A model generated the notes under the pieces. The model was not told where the DNA came from. It ran no database searches and saw nothing but the letters and a program-made list of their open reading frames with translations. 64,000 nucleotides of DNA, from assembly GCA_001464315.1 (NCBI GenBank), contig LNFK01000075.1:1-64000 (forward strand). Reading direction: 5' to 3'. Shown in pieces: positions 53,572 to 62,711 of this stretch; the stretch's first letter is position 1, and every line of letters begins with the position of its first letter. Source of the DNA: Sphingomonadales bacterium Ga0077559. Lineage in GTDB: Bacteria; Pseudomonadota; Alphaproteobacteria; Sphingomonadales; Sphingomonadaceae. The position numbers and the translations under genes are program-made.

Positions 53572-55062
53572 TCAATTGAGCGTGGCGATATGCCGCTTTT
53601 CGCCCGGAGTTACGCTGACGCTGAGGCCGCCGAGATCGATGTCATCCGCACCTTCGAGAACCGCCAAAGCGCGCGCACCGGTTTCCATTTCTAGAAGGAG
53701 CGTGGCATCGCCCATCAGCCCTTTGGTTACGGGGCGAGCGTAGGTGAGGACGCGAGCCTTGCCTTGTGGCGCGTCGTTAAGCGTAACTGATTTGGGTTGA
53801 TAGCCGGTAGTGACTTCACCGTTCCAAGCGCGCGACGGCTGGGTGGCGGTATAGACCCCTACCGCCTGTTTTGACATCACGCCGCCGTTCGCGGTGACAA
53901 GCGCTGGCTTCGAGCCATCCTTGCGCAACGCCTCGACCATCGCCGCGAGGCTGTAGATTGCGTAACCATTGCCCGGCCCGCCGAAGAAATTCAGGCCGCC
54001 GGTGAGCGTGTAATCGCCGAACGATCGTGCTGGGTCGCCGAGTGTATCGACAGCCGCGAACACCGCAACGGGGAAGCAGCTGTAGATATCGACGGGTCCC
54101 AGATCGGTCGGCGCGAAGCCTGCCTGACCGAGCACTGCGTCCAAGGCATAGGCCAGCGCCAGCGGGTTCACTAGGTCGCCTCGCTCCGAATAGGCCGGCT
54201 CTTTAGTTTCGGCCGCACCTGCCAAATATACCATCTTGTCATCGGCAACGCCAATTTCGCGGGCCTTGCCGGCGCTGGTCAGAATGATGGCCCCGCCGAG
54301 ATCGACCGCGTCCTGTGCGACATGCCATTTGCGGTAGATGTCGGTGAGCGAATAGTTGCCGTCATCCTCACGAACCAGATCGCTGGCGGTGAAATGCTTG
54401 GCGAACTGAGCATGGTCGCGTGTGAGCGATCTGACCGACATTGCGGACCCGAGTTCAGCCATGCGGACAAGATAATCTTCGCGTGAAATTTTGAGATTTA
54501 ACCGCCGCGCATTTTCGAGCAGCGAATAAGCGAGGGGCATCGAGATGATACCGTGGCGGATTTCGGTTCGGCTCAGGATCGGGAAGCTGGAAAGCCGGTT
54601 GTCGAACGGCGTGTTCGACGGCAGCTTCCAGTCGAGCTCCACGCCAGCCTTGCGCGCACGCTTGGCGGTGCCGTTTGCTTCTGCTGCGACGATTATGGCA
54701 ACCGGCGTTTCGCCGCGCCGGATTTCGCGCGCGAGTTCATTGACCATCGCCTGCGGGCTTTGGCCGCCGACATCGGCGTAGATGAGGCGGCCAGCGCTGA
54801 TCCCGCCCGCAGCGCCGAAGGCTTCCGCCACATTGTCGGGCGACCCGGTACCCATCGACACGCCGCTATCTTCGAACGTGCGGATGGCGGCGATGGTATT
54901 GATCGCTGCGGCCACTGCCTGTGCCTGGCCAGTATCGGCAAGCGCGACCTTGATTGCCGCACCGGCCAGTTCGCGCGGGGACGGCCACTCGCCCGGCACG
55001 GTCTTGCGGCTGGCCTCGCCGACGCCAATGATCACGGGTGCATTTGCGTCGAAGTCAGCCAT
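53572..55062 (-). CDS. Thiolase superfamily (acetyl-CoA acetyltransferase-type) protein
   Basis: 496 residues from ATG 55062 (GAGAGGAT upstream). APVIIGVGEASRK opens a thiolase fold; YADVGGQSPQAMVNELAREI and DIYSCFPVAVFAAVDTL (with the SCP2-thiolase-like Cys) lie in the two halves; an extra C-terminal OB-like domain follows (YARPVTKGLMGDATLLLEME). SCP2-type thiolases are often used in sterol or side-chain degradation. Its upstream extension to 55614 is antisense to the CoA transferase and was rejected. Divergent from the CoA transferase. Confidence 0.88.
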   Translation of the reverse strand: MADFDANAPVIIGVGEASRKTVPGEWPSPRELAGAAIKVALADTGQAQAVAAAINTIAAIRTFEDSGVSMGTGSPDNVAEAFGAAGGISAGRLIYADVGGQSPQAMVNELAREIRRGETPVAIIVAAEANGTAKRARKAGVELDWKLPSNTPFDNRLSSFPILSRTEIRHGIISMPLAYSLLENARRLNLKISREDYLVRMAELGSAMSVRSLTRDHAQFAKHFTASDLVREDDGNYSLTDIYRKWHVAQDAVDLGGAIILTSAGKAREIGVADDKMVYLAGAAETKEPAYSERGDLVNPLALAYALDAVLGQAGFAPTDLGPVDIYSCFPVAVFAAVDTLGDPARSFGDYTLTGGLNFFGGPGNGYAIYSLAAMVEALRKDGSKPALVTANGGVMSKQAVGVYTATQPSRAWNGEVTTGYQPKSVTLNDAPQGKARVLTYARPVTKGLMGDATLLLEMETGARALAVLEGADDIDLGGLSVSVTPGEKRHIATLN

Positions 55063-55137
55063 ATTATCCTCTCGATTAGCTCTTAACTGCACGCTTAAAT
55101 ATGCTAGCAGTCGATGCAAGGATAAAGGAGAGCATCG

Positions 55138-56343
55138 ATGGCAGCGTGGCCTAAACTCAAATGGGACAAGCAACCGACAGGGCCGCTGAAAGGCATCAAG
55201 GTGGTCGATATGGCGACCGTCGTGCTTGGCCCTTACGCCACGGTCCAGCTCGCTGACCTCGGCGCCGAGGTCATCAAGATCGAGAATAGCGAGGGCAATA
55301 CGCCCGGCGACCTGATGCGCCACGCAGGCGATTCGCCAACCAAGCAGCACGGCCCGATTTTCGCCGCGCTCAACCGCAACAAGAAAGCGATCAACCTCAA
55401 TATCAAAAAACCCGAGGACAAAGCGGTGCTCGAGGCTTTGCTCGAAGAGGCTGACGTGTTCATCCACAATGTCCGCATGGCTGGGATGGAGCGGTTGGGA
55501 TTTGGCTATGAGCAGGTCAAGGCGATCAACCCCGACATCGTCTATGTCCACTGCGCCGGGTTCGGCGCAGGCGGGGCCTATGGCGAGCGGCAGGCCTATG
55601 ATGATTTGATCCAAGCGGCGTCGGGTTTCGCCGCGCTTTCAGAACAGCGCGACGGCGGCCGTCCGACTTATGCGCCGAGCCTTGTTGCAGACAAGGTCAG
55701 CGGGCTGTTCGCGGCGAACGCGACGATGGCCGCGTTGCTCGCTCGTGCTGGCGGGCAAGGCGGGCAGTTTGTCCAGGTGCCGATGTTCGAATGCTTTACC
55801 TGGTTCAATATGGTCGAAAATCTATGGGGCGAGACGTTCATTCCGGGCAATGGCCGGATGGGCTATACAAGATCAGTCAACCCCCGTCGGCGGCCATATC
55901 CAACGAAGGACAGCTTCATCGCAATCGTGCCGTATAACGACCGACAATGGGCGAAGTTTTTTGAACTTGGAGGGCGGCCGAACGTGTTCGATGACCCGCG
56001 CTTTTCAACTTATCAGGAACGCACCAAGCATACCGGCGAGCTATATGCGCTGATCGAGGAAGTGAGCGCGACTCGAACCACTGCCGAGTGGCTCGACCTG
56101 CTTGCCGAGCATGACATTCCGGCGATGAAATATAACCGCATGACCGATGTTCTGGTCGACCCACATCTCGCCGATGTCGGCTTTTTTGAGGAGCATGAAA
56201 GCCCCGATATCGGCAAATATCGGTCGATGAAGCATCCGGTGCATTATGCCGGAACGCCGGTAACGAACTACGCGCACCCGCCCATGCTCGATGCCGATGG
56301 GGACGAGATCAGGGCCGCGTTGGGCATGGTTAGCCCTTCTTAA
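55138..56343 (+). CDS. CaiB/BaiF family III CoA-transferase
   Basis: 401 residues. LKGIKVVDMATVVLGPYATVQLADLGAEVIKIE is the family start; QAYDDLIQAASGF carries the catalytic Asp (D155); the C-terminus includes ARRRPYPTKDSFIAIV-like and PVHYAGTPVTNYAHPPML. It transfers CoA between acyl groups such as formyl, carnitinyl or succinyl. AAAGGAG precedes ATG. Paired divergently with a thiolase, it suggests an acyl-CoA catabolic function. It overlaps the next convergent gene by 14 bases. Confidence 0.92.
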   Translation: MAAWPKLKWDKQPTGPLKGIKVVDMATVVLGPYATVQLADLGAEVIKIENSEGNTPGDLMRHAGDSPTKQHGPIFAALNRNKKAINLNIKKPEDKAVLEALLEEADVFIHNVRMAGMERLGFGYEQVKAINPDIVYVHCAGFGAGGAYGERQAYDDLIQAASGFAALSEQRDGGRPTYAPSLVADKVSGLFAANATMAALLARAGGQGGQFVQVPMFECFTWFNMVENLWGETFIPGNGRMGYTRSVNPRRRPYPTKDSFIAIVPYNDRQWAKFFELGGRPNVFDDPRFSTYQERTKHTGELYALIEEVSATRTTAEWLDLLAEHDIPAMKYNRMTDVLVDPHLADVGFFEEHESPDIGKYRSMKHPVHYAGTPVTNYAHPPMLDADGDEIRAALGMVSPS

Positions 56344-57463
56344 ACGGCGCCATTTCGCCGAGAAACTCGATCTCGCGCTCCATCGCTTGGGTTTCGCGGT
56401 CCAGAAAATCCGCAACCGCGTCGCGGAAGCCCGGATTGGCGATATAATGCGCCGAATAAGTCGGCACCGCCTCATAACCGCGCGCCAGTTTATGCTCGCC
56501 CTGCGCGCCCGCTTCGACGCGGGGCAGGCCGTGCGCAATCGCGTAATCGATGGCCTGATAATAACAAAGTTCGAAATGCAGGAACGGCACATCGCGGGTG
56601 CAGCCCCAGTAGCGGCCGTAGAGGCAATCGGGGCTGACGAAGTTCAATGCGCCTGCGATGGGGAGGTCGCCGTCATAGGCCAAAAACAAGACGACGCTGT
56701 CCTTCATGCTCTCGCCGATAATGTCGAAGAATGCGCGGGTCAGATAAGGCTGGCCCCATTTGCGCGCGCCGGTGTCTTGATAGAATATCCAGAATGCGTC
56801 CCACATATCAGGCGTGATCTCCGCGCCCGAAATTTGCTCGATGCGGACAGCGGATTGCGCTGCGGCCCGCTCCTTGCGGATGGCCTTGCGTTTGCGCGAG
56901 GATAGCGCCGCGAGGAAGCCGTCAAAATCGGCATAGTCCCGGTTCTGCCAATGGAATTGGGTGCCGACGCGTGTTAGCCAACCGGCGGCGCGGAACTGGT
57001 CGAGTTCGACTTCCTCGACAAAGGTCGCGTGGGCGGATGACAATCCATTCCGGTTTAATATTGTTTCAACCGCGCCGAGCAATGCAGGCGCGAGCGCGGG
57101 ATCGCGCAAAAGTAATCGTGGCCCAGGCACTGGCGAGAATGGCGCGGCGATTTGCAGCTTGGGATAATAACGCCCGCCGGCCCGCTCGAACGCGTCGGCC
57201 CAATGATGATCGAAGACATATTCGCCTTGGCTGTGTGATTTGAGAAAGGCGGGAAGAGCTGCAGCGGGAACGCCCTCAGTATCGCGGATCAGGATCGGCG
57301 AAGGCGACCAGCCGGTGCCGGGGCCGACGCTTCCCGATTCCTCAAGGGCCGTCAGAAAGGCATGGCTGACAAACGGATTGCCACGCGGATTAAGCGCGTC
57401 CCACTGGTCGGCGGGAATGTCGCTGACCTTGCTTAAAAGTTCGGCGGTGACGCCGTCCGCCAT
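56330..57463 (-). CDS. FemAB-like GNAT protein (DUF482)
   Basis: 377 residues. NPRGNPFVSHAFLTALEESGSVG is the DUF482 start; SSRKRKAIRKERAAAQ, FFDIIGESMKDSVVLFLAYDG and YGRYWGCTRDVPFLHFELCYYQAIDYAI follow. These are peptidoglycan-type amino-acyl transferase-like GNAT proteins; in alphaproteobacteria their reaction is unknown. Its start overlaps the ridA stop by one base. First on the coupled run 58.8 to 56.3 kb when read 3' most. Confidence 0.85.
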   Translation of the reverse strand: MADGVTAELLSKVSDIPADQWDALNPRGNPFVSHAFLTALEESGSVGPGTGWSPSPILIRDTEGVPAAALPAFLKSHSQGEYVFDHHWADAFERAGGRYYPKLQIAAPFSPVPGPRLLLRDPALAPALLGAVETILNRNGLSSAHATFVEEVELDQFRAAGWLTRVGTQFHWQNRDYADFDGFLAALSSRKRKAIRKERAAAQSAVRIEQISGAEITPDMWDAFWIFYQDTGARKWGQPYLTRAFFDIIGESMKDSVVLFLAYDGDLPIAGALNFVSPDCLYGRYWGCTRDVPFLHFELCYYQAIDYAIAHGLPRVEAGAQGEHKLARGYEAVPTYSAHYIANPGFRDAVADFLDRETQAMEREIEFLGEMAPFKKG

Positions 57464-57924
57464 TAAGCCGCGCGGACCTTTACGATCGCGTCGATCTCAA
57501 CCGTCGCATCGCGTGGCAAAACCGGTACAGAAACCGCCGCGCGTGCATGTTTCCCTGCATCGCCGAACACTGCTTCCATCAAGTCAGATGCGCCATTGGC
57601 CGCTTCAGGTTGGTCGGTGAAGTCCGATGTCGACGCAATGAACACGCCTAGTTTGACGATGCGCTCGACACGGTTCAGGTCGCCGCCGAGAGCCGCCTTC
57701 ATTTGCGCGATCAGCATGATGGCGCAAGCCTTTGCGGCAGCCTTGCCGTCGTCCAGCGAACGCGTGTCGCCGACCTTGCCGGTCAGCACTTTGCCATCGA
57801 CAAAGGGCAATTGCCCCGAAATGAAGAGCATTCCATTCGCCTCAACCGCAGGCACATAAGACGCCACAGGAGCAGCGGGTGCGGGTAATTCGATGCCCAG
57901 TTCGGCCAATTTTGCTTCGATCAT
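57463..57924 (-). CDS. RidA family (YjgF/UK114) protein
   Basis: 153 residues from ATG 57924. PAAPVASYVPAVEANGMLFISGQLPF, the central region AKACAIMLIAQMKAALGGDLNRVERIVKLGVF, and the C-terminal AVSVPVLPRDATVEIDAIVKV define the family. It is slightly longer than the 128-residue enamine deaminases and lacks the classic R-SAVG-type Arg in one place, so it may be a RidA subgroup. ATGA-coupled to the HAD gene upstream. Confidence 0.9.
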   Translation of the reverse strand: MIEAKLAELGIELPAPAAPVASYVPAVEANGMLFISGQLPFVDGKVLTGKVGDTRSLDDGKAAAKACAIMLIAQMKAALGGDLNRVERIVKLGVFIASTSDFTDQPEAANGASDLMEAVFGDAGKHARAAVSVPVLPRDATVEIDAIVKVRAA

Positions 57925-58568
57925 GATGCTACCTTTTCCAATGCGGGTGCTGGCGTATTTGCCACCAATTTTTCCCTGATCCAATGTTCGGCTTCGGCCC
58001 AGCGGTCCAACCTTGCATGTGCCGCTTTTGACGAATTTACCCGTTCCCACAGCAATGGCTCGCCGACAAAATGCAGGCGCCAGACATGGGGGTGATGTTC
58101 GCCGACCGAATCATGCTGGTGCCCCAGATCGTCAACGAACACCGCGACGCTTGGTTTATATTCTTCGAGTATCCGGCCCAGCGCCTCACCCTTGCCGCCC
58201 TGATTGCAGTAGACCGGCGCATCGATGCCGACCGCTTGCAACTGCGCGGTACGCGGGCCAGCACGGTGGTCGAGCAGGTTGGTGAGGATGACGACATCGG
58301 CGTGCTCGCGCAGCCGGTTGATGCTCGCCACCGCGCCGTCGATCGCCTGCTGCCGGTGCATTTCGGTGTCGAAAAATCCGTTGAGCAAATCCCACACCCG
58401 ACCGCGCTCGACGACGGTGCCGTCATGCTTGTGACGCAGCGCCTCGCCCCAGTCGCCGTGGACCAGGTCGAAATGGATATGATGCGCCTCGTCGAGCCAG
58501 TCGCGGAACGGCACGATCATGTGGAGCAGCACTTCGTCGCAATCGGAGATCAGCAGCGGCCTGCTCAT
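57921..58568 (-). CDS. HAD family hydrolase
   Basis: 215 residues. Motif I is LLISDCDEVLLHMI (DxD), with VVILTNLLDH as motif II and VFVDDLGHQHDS as motif IV; VYCNQGGKGEALGRIL supplies the motif III Lys region. Probably a small phosphatase. Its ATG overlaps the DUF3572 stop (ATGA) and its stop overlaps ridA, so it is the second gene of the run. Substrate unknown. Confidence 0.85.
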   Translation of the reverse strand: MSRPLLISDCDEVLLHMIVPFRDWLDEAHHIHFDLVHGDWGEALRHKHDGTVVERGRVWDLLNGFFDTEMHRQQAIDGAVASINRLREHADVVILTNLLDHRAGPRTAQLQAVGIDAPVYCNQGGKGEALGRILEEYKPSVAVFVDDLGHQHDSVGEHHPHVWRLHFVGEPLLWERVNSSKAAHARLDRWAEAEHWIREKLVANTPAPALEKVAS

Positions 58569-58834
58569 GCCTCCAACTCCTGCCGCGCCTGAACCAGCAC
58601 CGCTGGCGAAACGCCGATGACCGCGGCGCACGCGATGAGGTCGGGTTCATAGGCTTCCAGAAAAGTCAGGATCGCCGCTTGGGTCCCGCGCTCGTTGATA
58701 CTCGAACGAAGTCCTTCAGGTGTCAGTCCAGTGAGCGACAGCAGCCGCTCGGCGCGTGCCTCCTCCATCAACGCCCAAGCCAATGCCTGAAACGCCATTC
58801 CCGACGGGTCCAACTTGCCATTTGTTTCGTGCAT
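58565..58834 (-). CDS. DUF3572 family protein
   Basis: 89 residues, all-helical. AFQALAWALMEEARAERLLSLTGLTPEGLR and AAILTFLEAYEPDLIACAAVIGVSP are the alphaproteobacterial DUF3572 pattern. Start region faces divK across 52 bases with a perfect palindrome between. DUF3572 genes are often found beside divK. Function unknown. First gene of an operon with HAD, ridA and the FemAB-like gene. Confidence 0.88.
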   Translation of the reverse strand: MHETNGKLDPSGMAFQALAWALMEEARAERLLSLTGLTPEGLRSSINERGTQAAILTFLEAYEPDLIACAAVIGVSPAVLVQARQELEA

Positions 58835-58838
58835 GGCT

Positions 58839-58852
58839 TTCGCTTAAGCGAA
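58839..58852. promoter_or_regulatory. Perfect 14-bp palindrome between DUF3572 and divK
   Basis: TTCGCTTAAGCGAA, with a central TTAA, starts 5 bases upstream of the DUF3572 ATG and lies 34 bases before divK. It could be a dimeric operator acting on both genes. It is not a TTAA-N7-TTAA CtrA site. Confidence 0.4.
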
Positions 58853-58886
58853 GCTCCAGTCGAACGCAAAGCGGGAAAAGGTCGGT

Positions 58887-59252
58887 ATGCCCAAAAAGGT
58901 GATGATCGTTGAGGATAATGAGCTGAACCTCAAGCTGTTCACCGACCTTTTGCGCGCGCACCAGTTCGCCGTCGAGGGCGTGCGAGATGGGCGGCTGGCG
59001 CTGGAACAGGCGCGTATCTTCGCCCCTGACCTCGTCATCATGGACATCCAGTTGCCGCATGTCAGCGGCATCGACCTGATCGAAGCGATGCAAAAGGATG
59101 CCGCTTTGGCCGCGATCCCCGTGCTGGCGGTGACGGCCTATGCCGGCAAAGGCGACGAGGAGCGGATCAGGGCCGCAGGCGCGCGCGGCTATCTGTCGAA
59201 GCCGGTGTCGGTGATGAAGTTTCTGGAGGCTGTTCGGGGAATTGTTGGGTAG
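58887..59252 (+). CDS. divK: DivK-type single-domain response regulator
   Basis: 121 residues, receiver domain only. Acidic pair E9-D10, phospho-acceptor D53 (LVIMDIQLPHVSG), T83 and K105 (YLSKPVSVMKF) are all present. DivK controls the CckA-CtrA cell-cycle pathway in alphaproteobacteria. AAAAGG lies before ATG 58887. No pleD follows as in Caulobacter; instead a broken DUF3800 gene lies 9 bases downstream, with rpmG about 3 kb away. Confidence 0.92.
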   Translation: MPKKVMIVEDNELNLKLFTDLLRAHQFAVEGVRDGRLALEQARIFAPDLVIMDIQLPHVSGIDLIEAMQKDAALAAIPVLAVTAYAGKGDEERIRAAGARGYLSKPVSVMKFLEAVRGIVG

Positions 59253-59261
59253 GTAGGGTCG

Positions 59262-60290
59262 ATGCACATTTACCTAGACGAATCAGGCTCGTTCGGCGCG
59301 ATTGGTAGCGGCAAACCCTCAATTTCAGTTCAAGGTGCACTTGTACTCGCATCCCACCGTATCCCGAAGCTGTTTGCGAAGTATCAACGGATTCGCGTGT
59401 CATTGCCGAAACGAAAGAGAGAGGTAAAAGGTAGCCTCCTTAACGAACTGTAGATCTCAAAAATCATCGATCTACTGCGCCGAAATGAAGCGATATTTTG
59501 CGCATCCATGATTGATACCGGTGATCACACTGTGGAGGAAGTTGAAAGCCACCGGCAAGATGGAATAGGCGCTATCGCCGCAAATTTAACTCAAGGACAT
59601 ACCGAAGAGCTTCGTGCTAACGTGTCAAAGCTGCAACTGCGCATGGCCGCATTTTCCCGACCACTTTATTGTCAAATGATGGTGACGCTCGACCTTCTGC
59701 ATCACGTGCTAGGCGAAACGATACTGTATCATTGCCAACGCAATCCAAAAGAGCTTGCTGCGTTTCATTGGATAGTGGATGCCAAAGGGGCTGGGTTAGT
59801 TACTGACTGGGAGGATTGGTGGTCCAATACTTTGATAGTTTGGCTTCAAGCGATGTCGATCAAGCGGCCTTCAAATATGTTACGTGGTGGTGATTACAGG
59901 CACTTTCAGCGCTTCATGTTCGACTCTGTCCCAGAATATCTGCAAGGAGTTGCGCCAAAGGTTGTTAGTGGCGAGAGTCCGGGCTTTGATCTCCAACTAC
60001 TGTTTCGCGAAAGCTTCAGATTTTCAAACTCGCCTGAACCAGGGCTAGAACTCGTCGACATCGTAACTAACGCCTTACGGCGCGGACTGATTGGAAATTT
60101 ACGAGAGGAAGGGTGGCTGCCTTTACGTTCTTTGATGATCCATCGCAGCGATTTCTATGTTCGGCCCGTTAGCTTACGAAACCAAGATGAAGTGGTATCG
60201 CAGCCTGTTTCGCAATTTCTTCAACGATTTCGGGAAGGTGGCAGAAACATGCTAACTGAAGCCAGATATCGAAATGATATCAATCGGTGA
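59262..60290 (+). pseudogene. DUF3800 protein gene interrupted by one in-frame amber codon
   Basis: One reading frame of 343 codons. The start encodes HIYLDESGSFG, the DUF3800 acidic motif D6-E7-S8-G9 (RNase H-like nuclease fold); after 63 codons a TAG at 59451-59453 stops it, and translation in the same frame resumes as ISKIIDLLRRNEAIFCASM and continues for about 277 codons with family-like later parts (LELVDIVTNALRRGLIGN). No frameshift is needed to join them. Base composition is visibly more A/T-rich than neighbours, consistent with acquisition. It may be a dead gene, a sequencing error or a readthrough case. Confidence 0.8.
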
Positions 60291-60295
60291 TGGCC

Positions 60296-61369
60296 TCACG
60301 GCACAATCGTCGTGAACAAAAACACAGCAAAAATCAGCAGATGCACGGCGCCCTGCAAAACCGTCGTCTTGCCGGTGCCCAGCGTCAACGTGGTCACCAT
60401 CAATGTCAGGAACAGCAGCACCATCGACTTGGTGTCTAGACCCAGCGCAATTGGCAGGCCCATGAACAGCGACAAGGCGGCGACCGCCGGGATGGTCAGG
60501 CCGATGGTCGCCAATGCCGAGCCAAGCCCCAGATTGAGGCTGGTCTGCAGGCGGTTGGCGAGTGCTGCGCGGACGGCGGCGACGCTTTCGGGGAGCAGGA
60601 CCAATGCCGCGATGATGACACCGACGACAGCGCGCGGTGCGCCAGCCGAGGCGACACCTGCCTCGATGGTCGGGGCCAAGGTCTTGGCGAGCAGGACAAC
60701 CGCGCCGAGACAGGCGAGCAAGGCGACGCCCGAAATGGTTGTCTGCCGGTCGGATGGCGGCGCGGCGTGGATATCCTCATCCGCCGCCAGCGTTTTTGGT
60801 GGTAGGAAATAATCGCGATGGCGAAATGTCTGCACGGCAACAAAGGTCGCATATAACAGAAACGACACAATTGCGACAAAGCCCAATTGCGACGGCGAAT
60901 AATATGGCCCCGGCTCGCTGACCGTGAAATTCGGCAGAACGAGCGTCAGCACCGTGAGTGCGCACAAGGTCGCAAGCGCCGCGCTGACCCCCGTTTGTTT
61001 GAAGCTCTGCTCCTTGTGAACAATCGCACCAACCAGGATGCACGCACCGATCAGCCCGTTGAGGATGATCATGACCGCAGCAAATACCGTATCGCGCGCA
61101 AGGCTCGCCGCGCCTTCGCCTGCGGCGGACATGAGCGAGATAATCAGGCCAAGCTCGATTACCGTGACGGCAACCGCGAGCAGAAATGTGCCGAACGGCT
61201 CGCCTACGCGGTGTGCAACTAGTTCGGCATGGTGGACCGCGGCGAGCACCGTGGCGATCAAGACAAGGGCCAGCAGCAGTTCAGGCAGCGCAGCGGCAAA
61301 GCTAGCCGCAATCAGCAACCAAGCAGCAACAGGTGTGGCCCAAGTCCATTGAAGCAGGAATTTCTGCAT
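60296..61369 (-). CDS. Ca2+/H+ antiporter-like (ChaA/Cax family) transporter
   Basis: 357 residues, about eleven helices in two repeats. The repeat motifs are VAVTVIELGLIISLMSAAGEG and IIAALVLLPESVAAVRAALANRLQTSLNLGLGSALATIGLTIP, the acidic intramembrane sites of Cax/ChaA. It exports Ca2+ (or Na+) against protons. ATG 61369 chosen; the frame extends upstream to 61450 without an SD. Divergent from a voltage-gated channel gene. Confidence 0.9.
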   Translation of the reverse strand: MQKFLLQWTWATPVAAWLLIAASFAAALPELLLALVLIATVLAAVHHAELVAHRVGEPFGTFLLAVAVTVIELGLIISLMSAAGEGAASLARDTVFAAVMIILNGLIGACILVGAIVHKEQSFKQTGVSAALATLCALTVLTLVLPNFTVSEPGPYYSPSQLGFVAIVSFLLYATFVAVQTFRHRDYFLPPKTLAADEDIHAAPPSDRQTTISGVALLACLGAVVLLAKTLAPTIEAGVASAGAPRAVVGVIIAALVLLPESVAAVRAALANRLQTSLNLGLGSALATIGLTIPAVAALSLFMGLPIALGLDTKSMVLLFLTLMVTTLTLGTGKTTVLQGAVHLLIFAVFLFTTIVP

Positions 61370-61498
61370 GGCTTCATCTGTAACCACGCCGAGCCGGGGC
61401 GCAAGACCAGCGCGCTTCCCACGCCAATTTTTACAGGCAATGCTTTGCAATTCCCGCTAAAGCTGCGCGCGCATTCCATTTCCGGGGAGGGACAAGCC

Positions 61499-62281
61499 AT
61501 GCCGTTGCGCAATTCGATCAGGGCCGTAGTCGATGCGCCGCTGTTTGCGAAAATCATCATGGTGTTGATTATCCTCAACGCCGCGATCCTGGGGCTTGAA
61601 ACCTATCCCGCAGTGATGGCGGAATATGGCACTTTGCTGAAAACAGCGGACCGGGTGCTGCTTTGGATATTCGTTTTCGAATTGCTGCTGCGCTTTGCCG
61701 GACTAGGGCCCAGAATGTTTCGCGATCCGTGGAGCATTTTTGACATTATCGTCGTTGGCATCGCCTTTTTGCCCGCCAATGGCGCGTTTGCCGTGCTGCG
61801 CGCCGCGCGGGTCTTGCGTGTCCTTCGGCTGATATCGATTTTCCCGCGCCTGAAACGCGTGGTCGAGGGGCTGATTTCTGCGATCCCGGGAATCGGCTCA
61901 ATTGCAGCGATTTTGGTCATTGTCTTTTACGTGTTCGCGGTGATGGCGACGAAGTTATATGGCGCGCAATATCCGATGTGGTTCGGCACGCTGCACGGAT
62001 CGTTCTTTACCCTGTTCCAGATCATGACGCTCGAAGGCTGGGCCGAAATTGTACGCGAGATCATGACGACGCATCCCGCAGCATGGGTGTTTTTCGTGGC
62101 CTATATTCTGGCTGCGACATTTACCGTGCTTAACTTGTTTATCGCAGTGATTGTCGATGCGATGCAAAGGCAGCATCAGGCCGAGGAGTTTGCCGATAAC
62201 CAGGCCGAGGCCGATGCCATCGCGCGGATCGAGAAGGAAATCGCGCGGTTGCACGCGCGGTTCGATTCGCTGAGGTTATGA
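61499..62281 (+). CDS. Bacterial voltage-gated cation channel (BacNav/NaChBac-like)
   Basis: 260 residues, one six-helix domain. S4 shows arginines R101, R104, R107, R110 (VLRAARVLRVLRLISIF). The pore has the selectivity filter TLEGW (177-181; TLESW in NaChBac), where Glu179 sets the site; Gly in place of Ser may change ion preference. A C-terminal helix from about 228 with EEFADNQAEADAIARIEKEIARL would form the coiled-coil tetramer bundle. GGGAGG precedes ATG 61499. The neighbour is a Ca2+ antiporter. Confidence 0.92.
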   Translation: MPLRNSIRAVVDAPLFAKIIMVLIILNAAILGLETYPAVMAEYGTLLKTADRVLLWIFVFELLLRFAGLGPRMFRDPWSIFDIIVVGIAFLPANGAFAVLRAARVLRVLRLISIFPRLKRVVEGLISAIPGIGSIAAILVIVFYVFAVMATKLYGAQYPMWFGTLHGSFFTLFQIMTLEGWAEIVREIMTTHPAAWVFFVAYILAATFTVLNLFIAVIVDAMQRQHQAEEFADNQAEADAIARIEKEIARLHARFDSLRL

Positions 62282-62302
62282 ACGGCGAAGCGCAAGGCGA
62301 AT

Positions 62303-62326
62303 CAAAAAGGGCGCCCGAAGCGCCCT
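62303..62326 (-). terminator. Rho-independent terminator of rpmG
   Basis: On the minus strand AGGGCGC, loop TTCGG, GCGCCCT, then a T-run (five in all, counting the last stem base). It lies 31-54 bases beyond the rpmG stop and also separates it from the channel gene. Confidence 0.88.
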
Positions 62327-62356
62327 GATCGATTGCCATTCAAGCAGCGCGGTGGC

Positions 62357-62524
62357 TTACTTGATTTTGGCTTCCTTGAACTCGACATGCTTGCGCACGA
62401 CCGGGTCATATTTGCGGAACGTCATCTTTTCGGTGATGTTGCGCGGGTTTTTCTTGGTCACATAGAAAAAGCCGGTGTCAGCGGTGCTGACGAGCTTGAT
62501 CTTGATCGTGGCTGGCTTCGCCAT
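62357..62524 (-). CDS. rpmG: 50S ribosomal protein L33
   Basis: 55 residues, missed by a 60-codon cutoff. [40 protein letters not shown] and [15 protein letters not shown] is the Cys-free form of L33 found in Gram-negatives. GAAGGAA SD upstream; strong terminator downstream. rpmG near divK is a common alphaproteobacterial arrangement. Confidence 0.97.
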   Translation of the reverse strand: MAKPATIKIKLVSTADTGFFYVTKKNPRNITEKMTFRKYDPVVRKHVEFKEAKIK

Positions 62525-62648
62525 GGCCCATTCCTTCGAGTTGAATTTCGTTAAAAACAGGTGGCGGCAAGCGCTGGCCCATTCACAGACGCGCGCCTTT
62601 GCGTGTCCGGGCCTGTAAAGTCAACCCCTGACTCGCAATGCCGCGGCT

Positions 62649-62665
62649 TTAAGCGGTTATTAACC
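62649..62665 (+). promoter_or_regulatory. CtrA-type binding site TTAA-N7-TTAACC
   Basis: TTAA (62649-62652), GCGGTTA, TTAACC (62660-62665) matches the CtrA consensus TTAA-N7-TTAAC. It lies 46 bases upstream of the next ATG (62712). Confidence 0.7.
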
Positions 62666-62711
62666 ATGTTGGCGCACACCTGTCTCGTACAACGGGCATG
62701 GGGGCATTGCC

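Noticed and set aside
53572-55614. Long form of the thiolase frame (680 codons)
   Set aside because: The extra 184 codons are antisense to the CoA-transferase; thiolase homology begins at MADFDANAP.
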